Counted from the first letter of the stretch, positions 35,001-43,738 are shown. The stretch is 64,000 nucleotides of DNA from Maribellus comscasis (GCF_009762775.1 NZ_CP046401.1:5778001-5842000); one strand, 5' to 3'. The notes: generated from the letters alone by a model not told the origin. A program made the numbers and translations.

Positions 35001-37523
35001 ATCACCGGGAACAGGACCGTCAGGAGGCGGGGCAGGAGGTGAGAGATTAAACACAGGTTCCCATGATATTTGCGGAACGGTGAATGCTTTCACATTTGCG
35101 CCTGCACTTACTACGTCCATTCCATCAACCTGAACAGGAAAAAAGCTGGATACCGTTTCACCGGTTGCAGCATTTGTGCCCGTAGTTACCCGAAAATCTT
35201 TTCGCATAAGAAGGTCGAAACTAATTCCAAACAAGTCGGCATTGGTACTTACATCCAGTAAGGCAAATAAATCACGTCTGTACCGCAGTGTGTCTTTATC
35301 CCATTCTTCCTCGTAATCGGGCAGTCTTTTGGGTAGAGCTACAGCGGATTCCGATGCTGCTGCATCGATTTCAGTCAAACCTCTGTCGCTGGTCACATTT
35401 TTAAAAGTAGAGGTAAGTTTCCGTGTCCCGCTTAGTGTGTTGGATAAGTTAAGTCCGGAAAGCCGGGACACAGGGGTGTCGGTTTTTGAAATGATACCGG
35501 AAACCTTCACCGCTTTAATATTGATATTCCCAACAGGCGCCACAGGAGATTCCGGTTCTGGATTTGAAGGTTCATCTGTTTTTGGTGGATCCAAAGAGAT
35601 ATCTCCAAACTGATTGTTAAGAGAAGCAAAGTGAAAAGAAACAAAAACGTCATCCATTTTATTTTCATCAGACGAAACAGACCAGGCTGTGCGACAAACA
35701 AGCCATGCGTTTATTTGCTGGCTACCCGAAACTGCACCCGTTATGCCTTTGGTTGTTCCACGTATTTGTCGTTGAAGCACTCCCAGATTAGCTGCATAAG
35801 GATCGGGCAAAGTGGGGATATAGGCCAGAAGCCCAAAAGTGAGGAAAAGGAAACCCTTTTCAACCTTGTCAAAATCTTCACCCAGGTTTCCAAAAAGCAG
35901 ACAACCATTGGGTTGCGTAACTTTAAACAACGCATTGGTCAAAGCCAGCGCCATTTGTTCAGGAATAACAGGATCCTGATTGTTTAACTGTGCATCATCA
36001 AGAATAAGATTATTATCATACAAATAAACCAGCCTGTTGTTTGTACCCGCGGCAATGATTAACAGCGAATCCAGTGAACGGACCAGTGGTGGTTCTCCGT
36101 TTACTTTTACAGGACGATCGATCCGAAAGTCGGCATTGGAATAGGTCATTAGCAATTCATTGCCGTTACCATTACTTACGTAAAAGAACGGTGCACTGCC
36201 AGAAAAGCTGAGATTTACCGAAGTTTCTGTTTGATTTGAATCTTCCTTCCAGAGTTTTAAGAGTTGGCTGGCATGCGGATTTCCTGCAGCAAGATCTGCA
36301 ATCATAATTTGACCCGGGCCAACCAAAAAACCAGGTTCGTTTAAAGCAAAGCTACCTCCTTTTAACCCAACCCATTTATTGGAAAGTCCTTCTTTGCACC
36401 GCACAAACATTTCGCCAATACCGGCTGCTGCGGTCGGTTGCGATACATCAATGGTGGCAACCGGTAAAACCCAACCGCTTTTTTGGATAGCTGCCTTTTT
36501 ATTTAGGTCTAAAAAATGAAAATCGGATTGATTTTGTTTGATGGTAATATTTTGTCCCGAGGGTTTAAATGGGAAAAAAATGCGCTGTAAACTCGTGTCG
36601 TAAACGGTTTGCTGATTGGCAATCCATTTAAATGTCATTTTTTGTCCATACAAATTCCATGATGCATCACCCACGCTATCAATGGTCCTTCCATTTCCTG
36701 AGAAATGAAACTGAAGTGTTTCGGGCAATTGCAGTTGAGCATTTCTTGCATCTTTTCCATAAGGACTGTTTGCATCTGCATCAGCATCCTGTGGCTGCTC
36801 CAAATCCAGCAAAACGTTTACATTCGTACTTGAGGCAACAGTAAGTTTATTATTGATAGTTTGAGGCGCCTGACTTAAGGTTATTTTTCCACCGGAAATG
36901 GTTAGGCCGGTGTAAGTACCTGCCGGGGCATTGGGAGCCAAAAACTTTGTATTGATCCAAATACTGCCTTTAACAAGCGTATATGTTCTGGTAAGACTTG
37001 CCCGAACACGAACATTTGGGCTGGCAGTTGTCAACCTTGTGTTTTGTTTTATCTTGAACAAAAGAATAGGGTCGGCTACTCCTTTCATGTATAAAGTGAC
37101 AAGCTTTTCAATCGGGTAGAAATCATACCAGAACTGGCGGCCATCAGGTCCGGTCAACGGCCCGATACTGTGATCTACTTTGGAGCCCGCAGCCCAATCC
37201 GCCACTGAATTGTATAACAACTGCTCCCTCACGGGAACTTCTCTTCGGAAAACTTTGTAACTGGCTTCAAATTTGGTTTTTGTCCGGGTTTTAATGATGT
37301 TGCTGATTGATTTTTTTTGAATATCGGAAATCGTGTCATCGGAGAATAAATCGGACTTTTCAATCGAGAATTCTTTTTGTCGCGGCATGGATTGATCTTT
37401 CTCAATCACCGATTTCGACAACGATGTTTTTAGCTGATTTAATTTTTTTTGATCTTCTGCACTTTCAATTTTTAAATGCCCAATAAGCCCTTTTAGGGTT
37501 GTAGAAATTTGTTGGGTTTCCAT
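32055..37523 (-). CDS. Giant protein of unknown function (1822 aa)
   Basis: I do not recognise this family. The first ~60 residues are hydrophilic and probably helical (STTLKGLIGHLKIESAEDQK). There is no signal peptide. The middle is beta-rich with Asn/Asp/Pro loops. Landmarks include WYDFYPIEKLVTLYMKGVADPILLFKIKQN near residue 130, FHFASLNNQFGDISLDP near 630 and YKFEASKEIPVIRFPVP near 1620. The C-terminal ~170 residues show strong hydrophobic alternation (VLGFYARLSVMCVSVSAATVY, GAQIVVGLPVAGNVSILFVVG, FGLDISIAFIINISFT), like a long beta-sheet or repeat. First gene of a two-gene unit, preceded by a PAS-LuxR regulator on the same strand. Location and function are undetermined. Confidence 0.9.
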   Translation of the reverse strand: METQQISTTLKGLIGHLKIESAEDQKKLNQLKTSLSKSVIEKDQSMPRQKEFSIEKSDLFSDDTISDIQKKSISNIIKTRTKTKFEASYKVFRREVPVREQLLYNSVADWAAGSKVDHSIGPLTGPDGRQFWYDFYPIEKLVTLYMKGVADPILLFKIKQNTRLTTASPNVRVRASLTRTYTLVKGSIWINTKFLAPNAPAGTYTGLTISGGKITLSQAPQTINNKLTVASSTNVNVLLDLEQPQDADADANSPYGKDARNAQLQLPETLQFHFSGNGRTIDSVGDASWNLYGQKMTFKWIANQQTVYDTSLQRIFFPFKPSGQNITIKQNQSDFHFLDLNKKAAIQKSGWVLPVATIDVSQPTAAAGIGEMFVRCKEGLSNKWVGLKGGSFALNEPGFLVGPGQIMIADLAAGNPHASQLLKLWKEDSNQTETSVNLSFSGSAPFFYVSNGNGNELLMTYSNADFRIDRPVKVNGEPPLVRSLDSLLIIAAGTNNRLVYLYDNNLILDDAQLNNQDPVIPEQMALALTNALFKVTQPNGCLLFGNLGEDFDKVEKGFLFLTFGLLAYIPTLPDPYAANLGVLQRQIRGTTKGITGAVSGSQQINAWLVCRTAWSVSSDENKMDDVFVSFHFASLNNQFGDISLDPPKTDEPSNPEPESPVAPVGNINIKAVKVSGIISKTDTPVSRLSGLNLSNTLSGTRKLTSTFKNVTSDRGLTEIDAAASESAVALPKRLPDYEEEWDKDTLRYRRDLFALLDVSTNADLFGISFDLLMRKDFRVTTGTNAATGETVSSFFPVQVDGMDVVSAGANVKAFTVPQISWEPVFNLSPPAPPPDGPVPGDPAGGFNYYPNDGGPTRILNNSGEKVTLAPLPVTSFLVNKRDTESDFKAFSFFTLPFGMKSVALLSEKYVYNNVPRDGGDLNKLKVSFDNEIHSGLQLKMDAGIPLREGDSKMFMGTTVQINNILDFAGNETGNSTLGGSVTSIFNREFFYDTNYPFELFKQRGVPVTRMDLSGYGASMFSNWLNTKAAIAETSQAKFDVFVGRCSHEIIQVKSILYPWAIKVVRTITLFRVNSGYVYRFDSGWRAESDGKFDFRYFTYENNPNFPGGTPENPEPQLISKEQFAEFEIHPGLVKALYNISNIIETNEVEPFNENVTFDKSVDQLGVEINTPKNYDIELQPVYFDADVDVEGVVSGMVTKPTSDGDKKVVPSKRILGFVQLGPKGFPLNNTALRLLITRQGTIGGSIDCEVNLVDSTQKMRLSRFDFNNSFAGNGTDPTFCVAGRGNVLLPKEGSWSMVKHERANGDVSPVPENLSIPVIREGKIVKNGNTVKIDPATPVTKVLTRMAEPAELLRQPVSNTINYGLLQSTDTQKALFLTPSFKKNTKKLLSKTPPLFVDAFRIVNTKGIFPNIGEAENFAGDVLGEAILMKKGGNFPFNISNLQDLGKDVFELMDIQDTINNVKQQGLQLLHNPEDAFDLPTEFELIDVGDGNFRIYIEYDKKDKNGNVEQSGELDFDINSVAESWKGKMNNIGLVIDLAGIKRLMTIRGNWDSENGKEATYPKPDLEFAPELDPLVDLLEILQSLQEGDYGEAVQNGLKLAMSNKAGSWEYKFEASKEIPVIRFPVPDAVYNDPNTPFKLEAGLKIGAYFNAALKVTTDANELLPSAGGVLGFYARLSVMCVSVSAATVYAIGQANVDIAADTKIGPSLRMKFGFGAQIVVGLPVAGNVSILFVVGAEIFIASGIVQVSAFMLFEGHAEILGGIVSITIRIEAKGTYSKKALGSGGSRTDLQCQVTFGLDISIAFIINISFTESWQEQRQIA

Positions 37524-37672
37524 ACTTCGTGAATTTAATGGTTGCTTTTAAACGAAAGTAAAGCAGCAAGTCGTCCGCCTTATACTGATTTACACTGTAC
37601 AAGTTACGATTGGTAATCGTAAAAAGCAATTCCCATTTTTGGGTATTTTCCGAAAAGTTGGATAAATAAATG

Positions 37673-38371
37673 CTACATCAATATCGATTTTGATGCTTCT
37701 TTAATCAACTGTGCTGTATTTTTAACATTAAATTTTTCAATCAGATTTTTTCTGTGGGCAATTGCGGTGTGATTACTTATGTACAGTTCGTCTGCAATTT
37801 GTTTCGATGAAAGCCCCTCCGATATAAGCAATAACACTTCTTTTTCCCTTTTGGAGATAGTAATATCATTATTCCCTAAAGGAGCTTGTTTTTTTATCCC
37901 TAAAAAATATTCGATTCGTTCCTTTTGAGAAATATCGTGAAGGTAATTGAGAACAATGAGATTTTTTTTGATTTGGTGGAAAGAAAGCTCATGATTGATC
38001 CAGTGCCACTTATTGTAAACATCTTTTATGTGATAAGTAAAGGAGAGTGCTTTTGGGTGTATTTCTGAAATTATTTTCTGATTCCATAAGTCAATTTTGT
38101 TCTTTATATTTCCAACTTCAGATGTACTGATTTTATTATACCAGAATTCCCATCCTCCCTTTATGATTTCTTTAGCTTTATATCCCAAAATGTTTTGAAA
38201 AGAATCATTTCCATACAGAAATTTATTTTTTTGTAAATCAAATACACTTATCATCAGGTTGTTTTCTTCTTTGCAACATGACGAAATTTGTTTTAGAAAA
38301 GTTTTTATGAGGCTGTCATTTTTTGCCTTAATGCTGGTTGTAGGTTTCTGATTTGCTGACATGACAAACAA
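37673..38371 (-). CDS. PAS-domain LuxR-type transcriptional regulator
   Basis: 232 residues (an ATG at 38362 is an alternative start). Residues ~40-160 form a PAS-like domain (LMISVFDLQKNKFLYGNDSFQNILGYKAKEI ... VLNYLHDISQKERIEYFLG). The C-terminal LuxR HTH is ITISKREKEVLLLISEGLSSKQIADELYISNHTAIAHRKNLIEKF. No receiver domain and no membrane segment, so it is a cytosolic one-component regulator. It ends 149 bp upstream of the 1822-aa gene on the same strand and is the best candidate for its regulator. Confidence 0.88.
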   Translation of the reverse strand: MFVMSANQKPTTSIKAKNDSLIKTFLKQISSCCKEENNLMISVFDLQKNKFLYGNDSFQNILGYKAKEIIKGGWEFWYNKISTSEVGNIKNKIDLWNQKIISEIHPKALSFTYHIKDVYNKWHWINHELSFHQIKKNLIVLNYLHDISQKERIEYFLGIKKQAPLGNNDITISKREKEVLLLISEGLSSKQIADELYISNHTAIAHRKNLIEKFNVKNTAQLIKEASKSILM

Positions 38372-38594
38372 GTCTTTGTAATAAAAGGTAAACCTTCAAT
38401 TTTTTAAAAAGTTCATATTGAAAAATTTTCTGTGTATGTTTTTTTATCGCCTGCTAAAAAATACTCTTTTTGCAAGGTCGGTTTTCAATAGGAGGCGGTT
38501 TGAATTTATTTGATTTTAAAGAAAAATAGTTTTGTTTATTACTTTGATTGAAGGTTAAGCCCATGCAATTTAGTGGCGGATACTTTCGTTTCTT

Positions 38595-38715
38595 TACATT
38601 TTATAAAGACGAAAAGGTCAGAAGTTGGACGACCAAAGAAAAATTTAACTGGTTCTGACTTCCGTCTTCTTTCTATCAAATATATATTGTTCTCTATAAT
38701 TTCATGCGTAATTTT
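38595..38715. repeat. Diverged repeat shared with 63825-63925
   Basis: The block around TTCTGACTTCCGTCTTC, then ATTGTT, CGTAAT and ATTTTCAATG spaced about equally, recurs near the right edge of the window with scattered differences. Minus-strand translation gives a short ORF (MKMAGLKITHEIIENN...), but the second copy does not preserve it cleanly. Possibly remnants of an interspersed element. The surrounding gap 38372-38805 holds no other gene. Confidence 0.45.
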
Positions 38716-38749
38716 TAAACCTGCCATTTTCAATGTAAAGTGTTTTAAT

Positions 38750-38773
38750 TTAGTTCTTCTTGTTGCGAACTAA
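38750..38773. promoter_or_regulatory. Predicted MarR/GbsR operator and -7 element
   Basis: TTAGTTC, ten bases, GAACTAA is a perfect 7+7 inverted repeat. Twelve bases later, TACTTTTG (38785-38792) matches the Bacteroidota -7 consensus TAnnTTTG, and the ATG follows at 38806. The operator covers the expected -33 region, consistent with autorepression. A second GTTC-N10-GAAC site follows the gene (39290-39307). Confidence 0.6.
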
Positions 38774-38805
38774 AAAAACTTTGTTACTTTTGGCAAAAAG
38801 GTCAA

Positions 38806-39273
38806 ATGGAAGAGCCGGAAAGATTACAAAAGCAAAAGGAGTTGGTTGAATCTATAGGAAGAATGCACGAAAAAGATGGTTTTCAGCCTGTAACAGCTCG
38901 CATTATGGGGCTGTTAATGGTTATGGATAAAGAAGAATATACTTTTGATGAAATTGTTCAGGAAATGAAAATCAGTAAAAGCTCTGCCAGCACTGCACTA
39001 AAGAATCTTGAAATTCGCGGTGTTATCGAATATGTTACTTATCCGGGAGACCGTAAACGTTACTTTCGTTTTGTTTCGGGAGACATAAATGAAATGATTG
39101 ACGGCATTGAAAAGAAAATGAAATTACAGCTCGATACTATTGAGCAGGTGCTGGAATTAAAGAAGAATCCTGATTCCAGGAATGCTAAGTTTTTGCGGAA
39201 TGTAAAGGAGGGAATTCATTTTTTTATCAAGAATATGCGTAAACTAAAAACAGAATATAGTAAAGAGCATTAA
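38806..39273 (+). CDS. MarR/GbsR-type transcriptional regulator
   Basis: 155 residues, all helical. The winged helix is in residues ~25-95: PVTARIMGLLMVMDKEEYTFDEIVQEMKISKSSASTALKNLEIRGVIEYVTYPGDRKRYFRF. The GbsR-like subgroup has this KSSASTALKNLE recognition helix. The C-terminal ~50 residues give a dimerisation helix (DGIEKKMKLQLDTIEQVLELKK). Flanked by two GTTC-N10-GAAC sites, one over its own promoter and one just past its end toward the cmoA-like operon. Confidence 0.87.
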   Translation: MEEPERLQKQKELVESIGRMHEKDGFQPVTARIMGLLMVMDKEEYTFDEIVQEMKISKSSASTALKNLEIRGVIEYVTYPGDRKRYFRFVSGDINEMIDGIEKKMKLQLDTIEQVLELKKNPDSRNAKFLRNVKEGIHFFIKNMRKLKTEYSKEH

Positions 39274-39289
39274 TTTTTTTATTTAATTG

Positions 39290-39307
39290 GTTCGATTAAT
39301 TTCGAAC
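39290..39307. promoter_or_regulatory. Second GTTC-N10-GAAC inverted repeat
   Basis: GTTCGA-TTAATT-TCGAAC is a perfect 6+6 inverted repeat with the same GTTC-N10-GAAC core as the site at 38750-38773, 16 bp after the regulator's stop. It may control downstream genes or end transcription. Confidence 0.5.
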
Positions 39308-39856
39308 AAACTGGTTTTTATTGGAGAAAACAAATTTATAATACGATTGGAGATTTGAATTTTGCAGAGGTTTTTTATTTCGGTTAAGGGAACAAACGGG
39401 AATATTTTACTTCGTAACAGTTATTAAAGAGTGTTTGGAAAGAAAGGTAACAATTAGATATGTATAGATAAAAGCACAGCAAAGAGAAAGTGTTATACCT
39501 AAAAAATACAAGTTTGTCCTGATTGTTTTTTCGGCGAATAGGAAGAGAAAGGCGTGATGGTTTTTGATAGCCTTGGTAAATCCTGCGCTTTTTAGTTCAG
39601 CCCGACAATGATTGACTTGATATTTCTATTGGTATAGTAGGGAGAGTAGCTTACAGATTTTGGGAAAATTAGAGACAGCCGGTTTTACAGGAGGAAAGAC
39701 ATGTTCGATGTTGTAAAAATTCCTCTCCTTCCGCTTATTTTCTGTAATTATTCCCGCAATACTAAAAGCAAAGAAAACACATTGAAAAGATAGACAATTT
39801 TATTTCTACCGGTGTGCACCTTCAGCGGAGCGCCCGAATTAAAAAACAGAAAAGCA
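39308..39856. other. Intergenic region upstream of the cmoA-like operon
   Basis: About 550 bp with no ORF, hairpin or RNA I can support. It should contain the promoter of the three-gene unit that follows. Confidence 0.4.
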
Positions 39857-40579
39857 ATGAAAGATAACATTTTTAAAACCAAATTGGACAAATCCACTGA
39901 CTTTACTTTTGATGAAAAAGTTACTAAAGTATTTGATGATATGGTTGTACGTTCAGTTCCTTTTTATCTGGAAGCTCAACGTATGATTGCCGAACTTACC
40001 AAAGATTATGCAAAACCAAACACCAATGTTTATGACTTAGGGTGCTCAACAGGTACAACATTTCTTAATTTGGATACGGTTCTGGAGCCAGCCATTGGTT
40101 TTGTGGGAATTGATTCATCTGCGGAAATGCTTGCCCGGTGTGAGTCAAACCTGGTGTCATCGGGAATACAACGGAAGTTTGATTTAATCGAAGCCGATCT
40201 CAATACCGGAATTCATATCGACAATGCTTCGGTGGTAGTCCTTTGTTTAACACTGCAATTTGTACGACCACCAAAACGAACAAAACTTTTACAAGCTGTT
40301 TATGAGCAGTTAAATCCCGGAGGATGTGTGATACTTTTTGAGAAGGTTTTGGGCGAAAGTCAAACGTTTAATCGCCAGTTTATAAAATATTATTACGATT
40401 ATAAACGTCGTAACAATTATAATGAAATGGAAATTGCTCAAAAACGTGAAGCATTGGAAAATGTATTAATTCCGTATAAACCTTCCGAAAATATCGAAAC
40501 GTTGGAGGAGATTGGATTTCAGTCTGTTGAGACGTTTTTTAAATGGTATAATTTTTCAGGATTCGTTGCATTAAAATAG
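39857..40579 (+). CDS. cmoA: CmoA-like carboxy-SAM synthase / SAM-dependent methyltransferase
   Basis: 240 residues from the ATG at 39857; an upstream in-frame ATG at 39812 gives an unrelated 15-residue leader. The N-terminus DNIFKTKLDKSTDFTFDEKVTKVFDDMVVRSVPFY closely follows the CmoA pattern (D-x-IF, DF-x-FDE-x-V-x-VF-x-DM-x-x-RSVP-x-Y). The SAM fold follows with VYDLGCSTGTTFLNL and FVGIDSSAEMLARCE. CmoA converts SAM and prephenate to carboxy-SAM for tRNA wobble-uridine modification with CmoB. No cmoB gene is visible in this window. The gene is followed after 8 bp by an ICMT-like gene, so a different small-molecule role is possible. Confidence 0.8.
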   Translation: MKDNIFKTKLDKSTDFTFDEKVTKVFDDMVVRSVPFYLEAQRMIAELTKDYAKPNTNVYDLGCSTGTTFLNLDTVLEPAIGFVGIDSSAEMLARCESNLVSSGIQRKFDLIEADLNTGIHIDNASVVVLCLTLQFVRPPKRTKLLQAVYEQLNPGGCVILFEKVLGESQTFNRQFIKYYYDYKRRNNYNEMEIAQKREALENVLIPYKPSENIETLEEIGFQSVETFFKWYNFSGFVALK

Positions 40580-40587
40580 AAAATATA

Positions 40588-41298
40588 ATGGGTATGAACG
40601 GTTATTTTGTCAAATTCGGAAACTGGATCTTTCGCTACCGGAACATTATTTTTCCACTGTTTTATGCTGCGCTTTTTGTCCCTTCAATGCAAATTTTTCA
40701 AAACAGCACGGGCCTGTTACTTGGAGCTTTTATTATAGCTCTTGGTGTAGCAGTGCGGTGTATCACCATCGGGCTTGAATATATAATCAGAGGCGGACGT
40801 CACGGGAAAATCCATGCAAACAATCTTGTAACAGGCGGAATTTATTCCATTTGCCGTAATCCGATGTATGTCGGGAATATACTTTTGATCCTGGGGTTTG
40901 GAGTGTTCGCGAATTCATTGCTTTTTTTACTGCTTTTTTTTCCTCTTTTTCTGATAATTTACAGAGCCATTATAAAAGCCGAAGAAGCTTTTTTATATGA
41001 GAAATTCGGACAGGAGTATCTGGATTATACATCAAAAGTTAAATCATTAATTCCTGACTTGAGAAAGATAAAATCAGCTTTTAAAGGCTATACCTTTAAC
41101 TGGAAAAGGGTTCTTTTAAGAGAATATAATTCGCTTTATCTTTATATTTCAGGGATTGAATTGCTAATGTTTTACAATAAAGTTATTGAATTTTCAATGC
41201 TTGTTATCCTTTTTGTAATTACTACCGTATTGTATGTTTTGATGAAAATGCTCAAAAAAACAAGATTTAGTGATTATGCAAAAAATACCGAAAAATAG
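40588..41298 (+). CDS. Isoprenylcysteine carboxylmethyltransferase-like membrane protein
   Basis: 236 residues (an ATG at 40594 is also possible). Four to five hydrophobic segments. The family block is VTGGIYSICRNPMYVGNILLILGFGVF (about residues 80-106) with RNPMY, and YRAIIKAEEAFLYEKFGQEYLDYTSKV further on. The C-terminal ~60 residues add another transmembrane pair not usual in the short bacterial forms. It probably methylates a lipid or lipophilic substrate with SAM. It overlaps the next gene by 23 bp, so translation is likely coupled. Confidence 0.82.
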   Translation: MGMNGYFVKFGNWIFRYRNIIFPLFYAALFVPSMQIFQNSTGLLLGAFIIALGVAVRCITIGLEYIIRGGRHGKIHANNLVTGGIYSICRNPMYVGNILLILGFGVFANSLLFLLLFFPLFLIIYRAIIKAEEAFLYEKFGQEYLDYTSKVKSLIPDLRKIKSAFKGYTFNWKRVLLREYNSLYLYISGIELLMFYNKVIEFSMLVILFVITTVLYVLMKMLKKTRFSDYAKNTEK

Positions 41299-43537
41299 AG
41301 GTTTAAAAAATACAAGCTTACTGTCCGCAAAAATTGGTTTTAACGTCTTTGTTTTTTTTTATTTAATCGCAGGCCCGGTTGTATTTGCTGCAGATGCACA
41401 GCAAACAAAACCTGCAACTGATGACCGCCCTAAGGTTGCGGTAGTTTTAAGTGGAGGCGGCGCAAAAGGTTTTGCTCATATCGGGGTTTTAAAGGTACTG
41501 GAGGAAGAGGGAATACCGATTGACATTATTGTTGGTACAAGCATGGGTAGTTTGGTGGGAGGTATTTATTCTATCGGATACAATGCTTCCCAAATTGAAG
41601 ACCTCGTAAAATCTTTAAACTGGGAAAAGACAATCACCGATGAGGTTCCCCGTTTATTTCAGTCAAAATATCAGCAGGAATTAAAACAGCGTTATTTTCT
41701 CTCTTTGCCTATTTCTGAAAAGAAGGAAATCAAACTTCCCAGGGGACTAATGAAGGGCCAAAATGTTCTGAATATATTTTGTGGTCTGGCAGGCGAGGTT
41801 CCCGCGAATGCCGATTTTTCGCAATTCCCTGTTTCGTTTGCCTGCGTGGCGGCCGACCTTGAAACCGGAGATGAAGTGGTAATCGATAGAGGCTTTCTGC
41901 CAGCAGCTATGTATTCCAGTATGGCCATCCCTATTGCTTTTCAACCATCGGAAAGAGACGGACAATTGTTGGTTGACGGAGGAATTGTAAATAATTTTCC
42001 AACTGATGTGGCAAAAAGAATGGGCGCGGATATTATCATTGGCGTTGATATTCGAAACGATTATTACGGGCAGGATGAGCTAAAATCAATATCCAGTGTT
42101 TTAAATCAGCTAATCAGCTTTTTCGATAAAGACAAAGATGCAGTAAATAAATCATATTGTGATGTTATTATTAGGCCTGATATAACAGGATATTCGGTTT
42201 CCAGCTTTAACAGACGGGCAGCCGATACATTGATTTCCAGAGGAGAAGAAGCAGCTCTTGATGTAGTTGCACAATTGCAAAAGATGAAAGCGGAATATAA
42301 CCTTCAACCCCGGCAACCAATCTACAATTTTGTAAAACCGGAAGACTGGCATATAACCAAAGTCAACTACAACGGAAGTTATTATTTGAGCAACGATTTT
42401 ATAGCCAATACATTTGGATTGGAACTCCCCGGGAATTATTCGGCAGATGACATTAAAAACGGAATAGACAGAATTTATGGTCTGGGAGGTTTTAAAAAAG
42501 TATTTTACTATTTGGAAAACAATGATGAAGGCAAAACATTAAACATCAACATAGAGTCTGAAAAAGTATTTACCCAAAATTTTGGATTTAAAGTAAATAC
42601 AACCGACGCAGCAGCGATTTTAATAAATACAACGCAACGGAACTACCGAAATATTTTTGGTTTATTTTCTGTAAACGGTGAACTTTCTGTGAACCCGGGA
42701 CTGGATGTTACCATCGAAACAAACAGAACAAAATTTCCTACAGCAGGATTGAGTTTTAACGGGAAATACCAAAATATCAATATTTATCAGGAAGCAGATA
42801 AACTATTTAAGACAAGCCTGTTTTTTACATCGGCAGGAATTTATTTTTACCAGCCGTTTTTTAAGCGGTATTATTTTGGAGCCGGTATCCGTGAGGAATA
42901 CTTTAACGGCGATTTGTTTAGCAAAGAAGGTAGTTTTCAATTGGAGGAAGATAAAATAAATATGTTTTTAACCAACGCGTATGTCTATCTCTCATATGAT
43001 AATATGGATGACTTTTATTTTCCAACAAAAGGAACATCGATGAAAACCAGATTCTCATTGCTCGGAGATCTGGAGGATAAAAAAGAGATTTGTCCGGCAT
43101 TGTATTTCCAAATGAAGAATGTAATTCCCGCCTGGCAGGAATCTTCCTGGCTTTTTGATATATATGCGAGAGCTTTATTAAATACCAATTACCCGGATGT
43201 CAAAATGACCATGATTGGAGGAGAGTCGTACACACAATATTTCGACTATCATCTTCCTTTTATCGGATTACCTGCTGTAAACATCGGACAGGAATATGTG
43301 TACATTGGCATGCTTGGTTACCGGTTTCATATGTCGGATTCCCAGTACATTACATTGCTGGCGAATGGCTTGCTGCAAGATTCAGACTGGTTGTTAAGAG
43401 AAGACTCAGAATTTATTTACGGGGGAGGTGTCAGGTATTCGCTAAAAACAATACTTGGCCCGCTGGATGCAACTTTAGGCTTTTCAAATGCAGTGGATAA
43501 ACCGACATTTGCCGCCAGTTTTGGGTACTGGTTTTAA
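41276..43537 (+). CDS. Patatin-like phospholipase with C-terminal BamA-type beta-barrel (type Vd-like)
   Basis: 753 residues from the ATG at 41276 (a GTG at 41270 precedes it). Signal anchor or signal peptide about residues 12-38. The patatin domain has GGGAKGFAHIG (oxyanion hole), GTSMG (Ser89 nucleophile) and LLVDGGIVNNFP (Asp234 of the Ser-Asp dyad). After ~residue 320 a POTRA-like segment (WHITKVNYNGSYYLSNDFI) is followed by an Omp85-like barrel ending ...FAASFGYWF with a terminal Phe. This matches PlpD/FplA architecture: a surface-exposed or secreted phospholipase using its own barrel. Expressed with CmoA- and ICMT-like genes, suggesting lipid remodelling at the outer membrane. Confidence 0.88.
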   Translation: MQKIPKNRGLKNTSLLSAKIGFNVFVFFYLIAGPVVFAADAQQTKPATDDRPKVAVVLSGGGAKGFAHIGVLKVLEEEGIPIDIIVGTSMGSLVGGIYSIGYNASQIEDLVKSLNWEKTITDEVPRLFQSKYQQELKQRYFLSLPISEKKEIKLPRGLMKGQNVLNIFCGLAGEVPANADFSQFPVSFACVAADLETGDEVVIDRGFLPAAMYSSMAIPIAFQPSERDGQLLVDGGIVNNFPTDVAKRMGADIIIGVDIRNDYYGQDELKSISSVLNQLISFFDKDKDAVNKSYCDVIIRPDITGYSVSSFNRRAADTLISRGEEAALDVVAQLQKMKAEYNLQPRQPIYNFVKPEDWHITKVNYNGSYYLSNDFIANTFGLELPGNYSADDIKNGIDRIYGLGGFKKVFYYLENNDEGKTLNINIESEKVFTQNFGFKVNTTDAAAILINTTQRNYRNIFGLFSVNGELSVNPGLDVTIETNRTKFPTAGLSFNGKYQNINIYQEADKLFKTSLFFTSAGIYFYQPFFKRYYFGAGIREEYFNGDLFSKEGSFQLEEDKINMFLTNAYVYLSYDNMDDFYFPTKGTSMKTRFSLLGDLEDKKEICPALYFQMKNVIPAWQESSWLFDIYARALLNTNYPDVKMTMIGGESYTQYFDYHLPFIGLPAVNIGQEYVYIGMLGYRFHMSDSQYITLLANGLLQDSDWLLREDSEFIYGGGVRYSLKTILGPLDATLGFSNAVDKPTFAASFGYWF

Positions 43538-43738
43538 TAATTTTGACGAGTAGATCTTGACACAAGCAACAAATAGCAACTGTAATTATTGTTTTTGGGA
43601 ATGGGAGTTTTAAAATCAGCTATCGTTTACAACACTTCACGTGTAATTTTTGTCAGTTGATACACTTTATTATTAATAAGGAATAAGTTCTATCTAGTTT
43701 TGAGCTATTAAAAACAGAAACAAACAAATCGTTGACAC

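Noticed and set aside
28000..37400. Many ORFs of 60-118 codons on the + strand opposite the giant genes
   Set aside because: They are antisense shadows of the long minus-strand ORFs and have no recognisable domains.
27706..37523. Contractile injection system cargo or structural genes
   Set aside because: No sheath, tube, baseplate or ATPase gene is in the window, and neither giant protein has a recognised spike or tape-measure feature.
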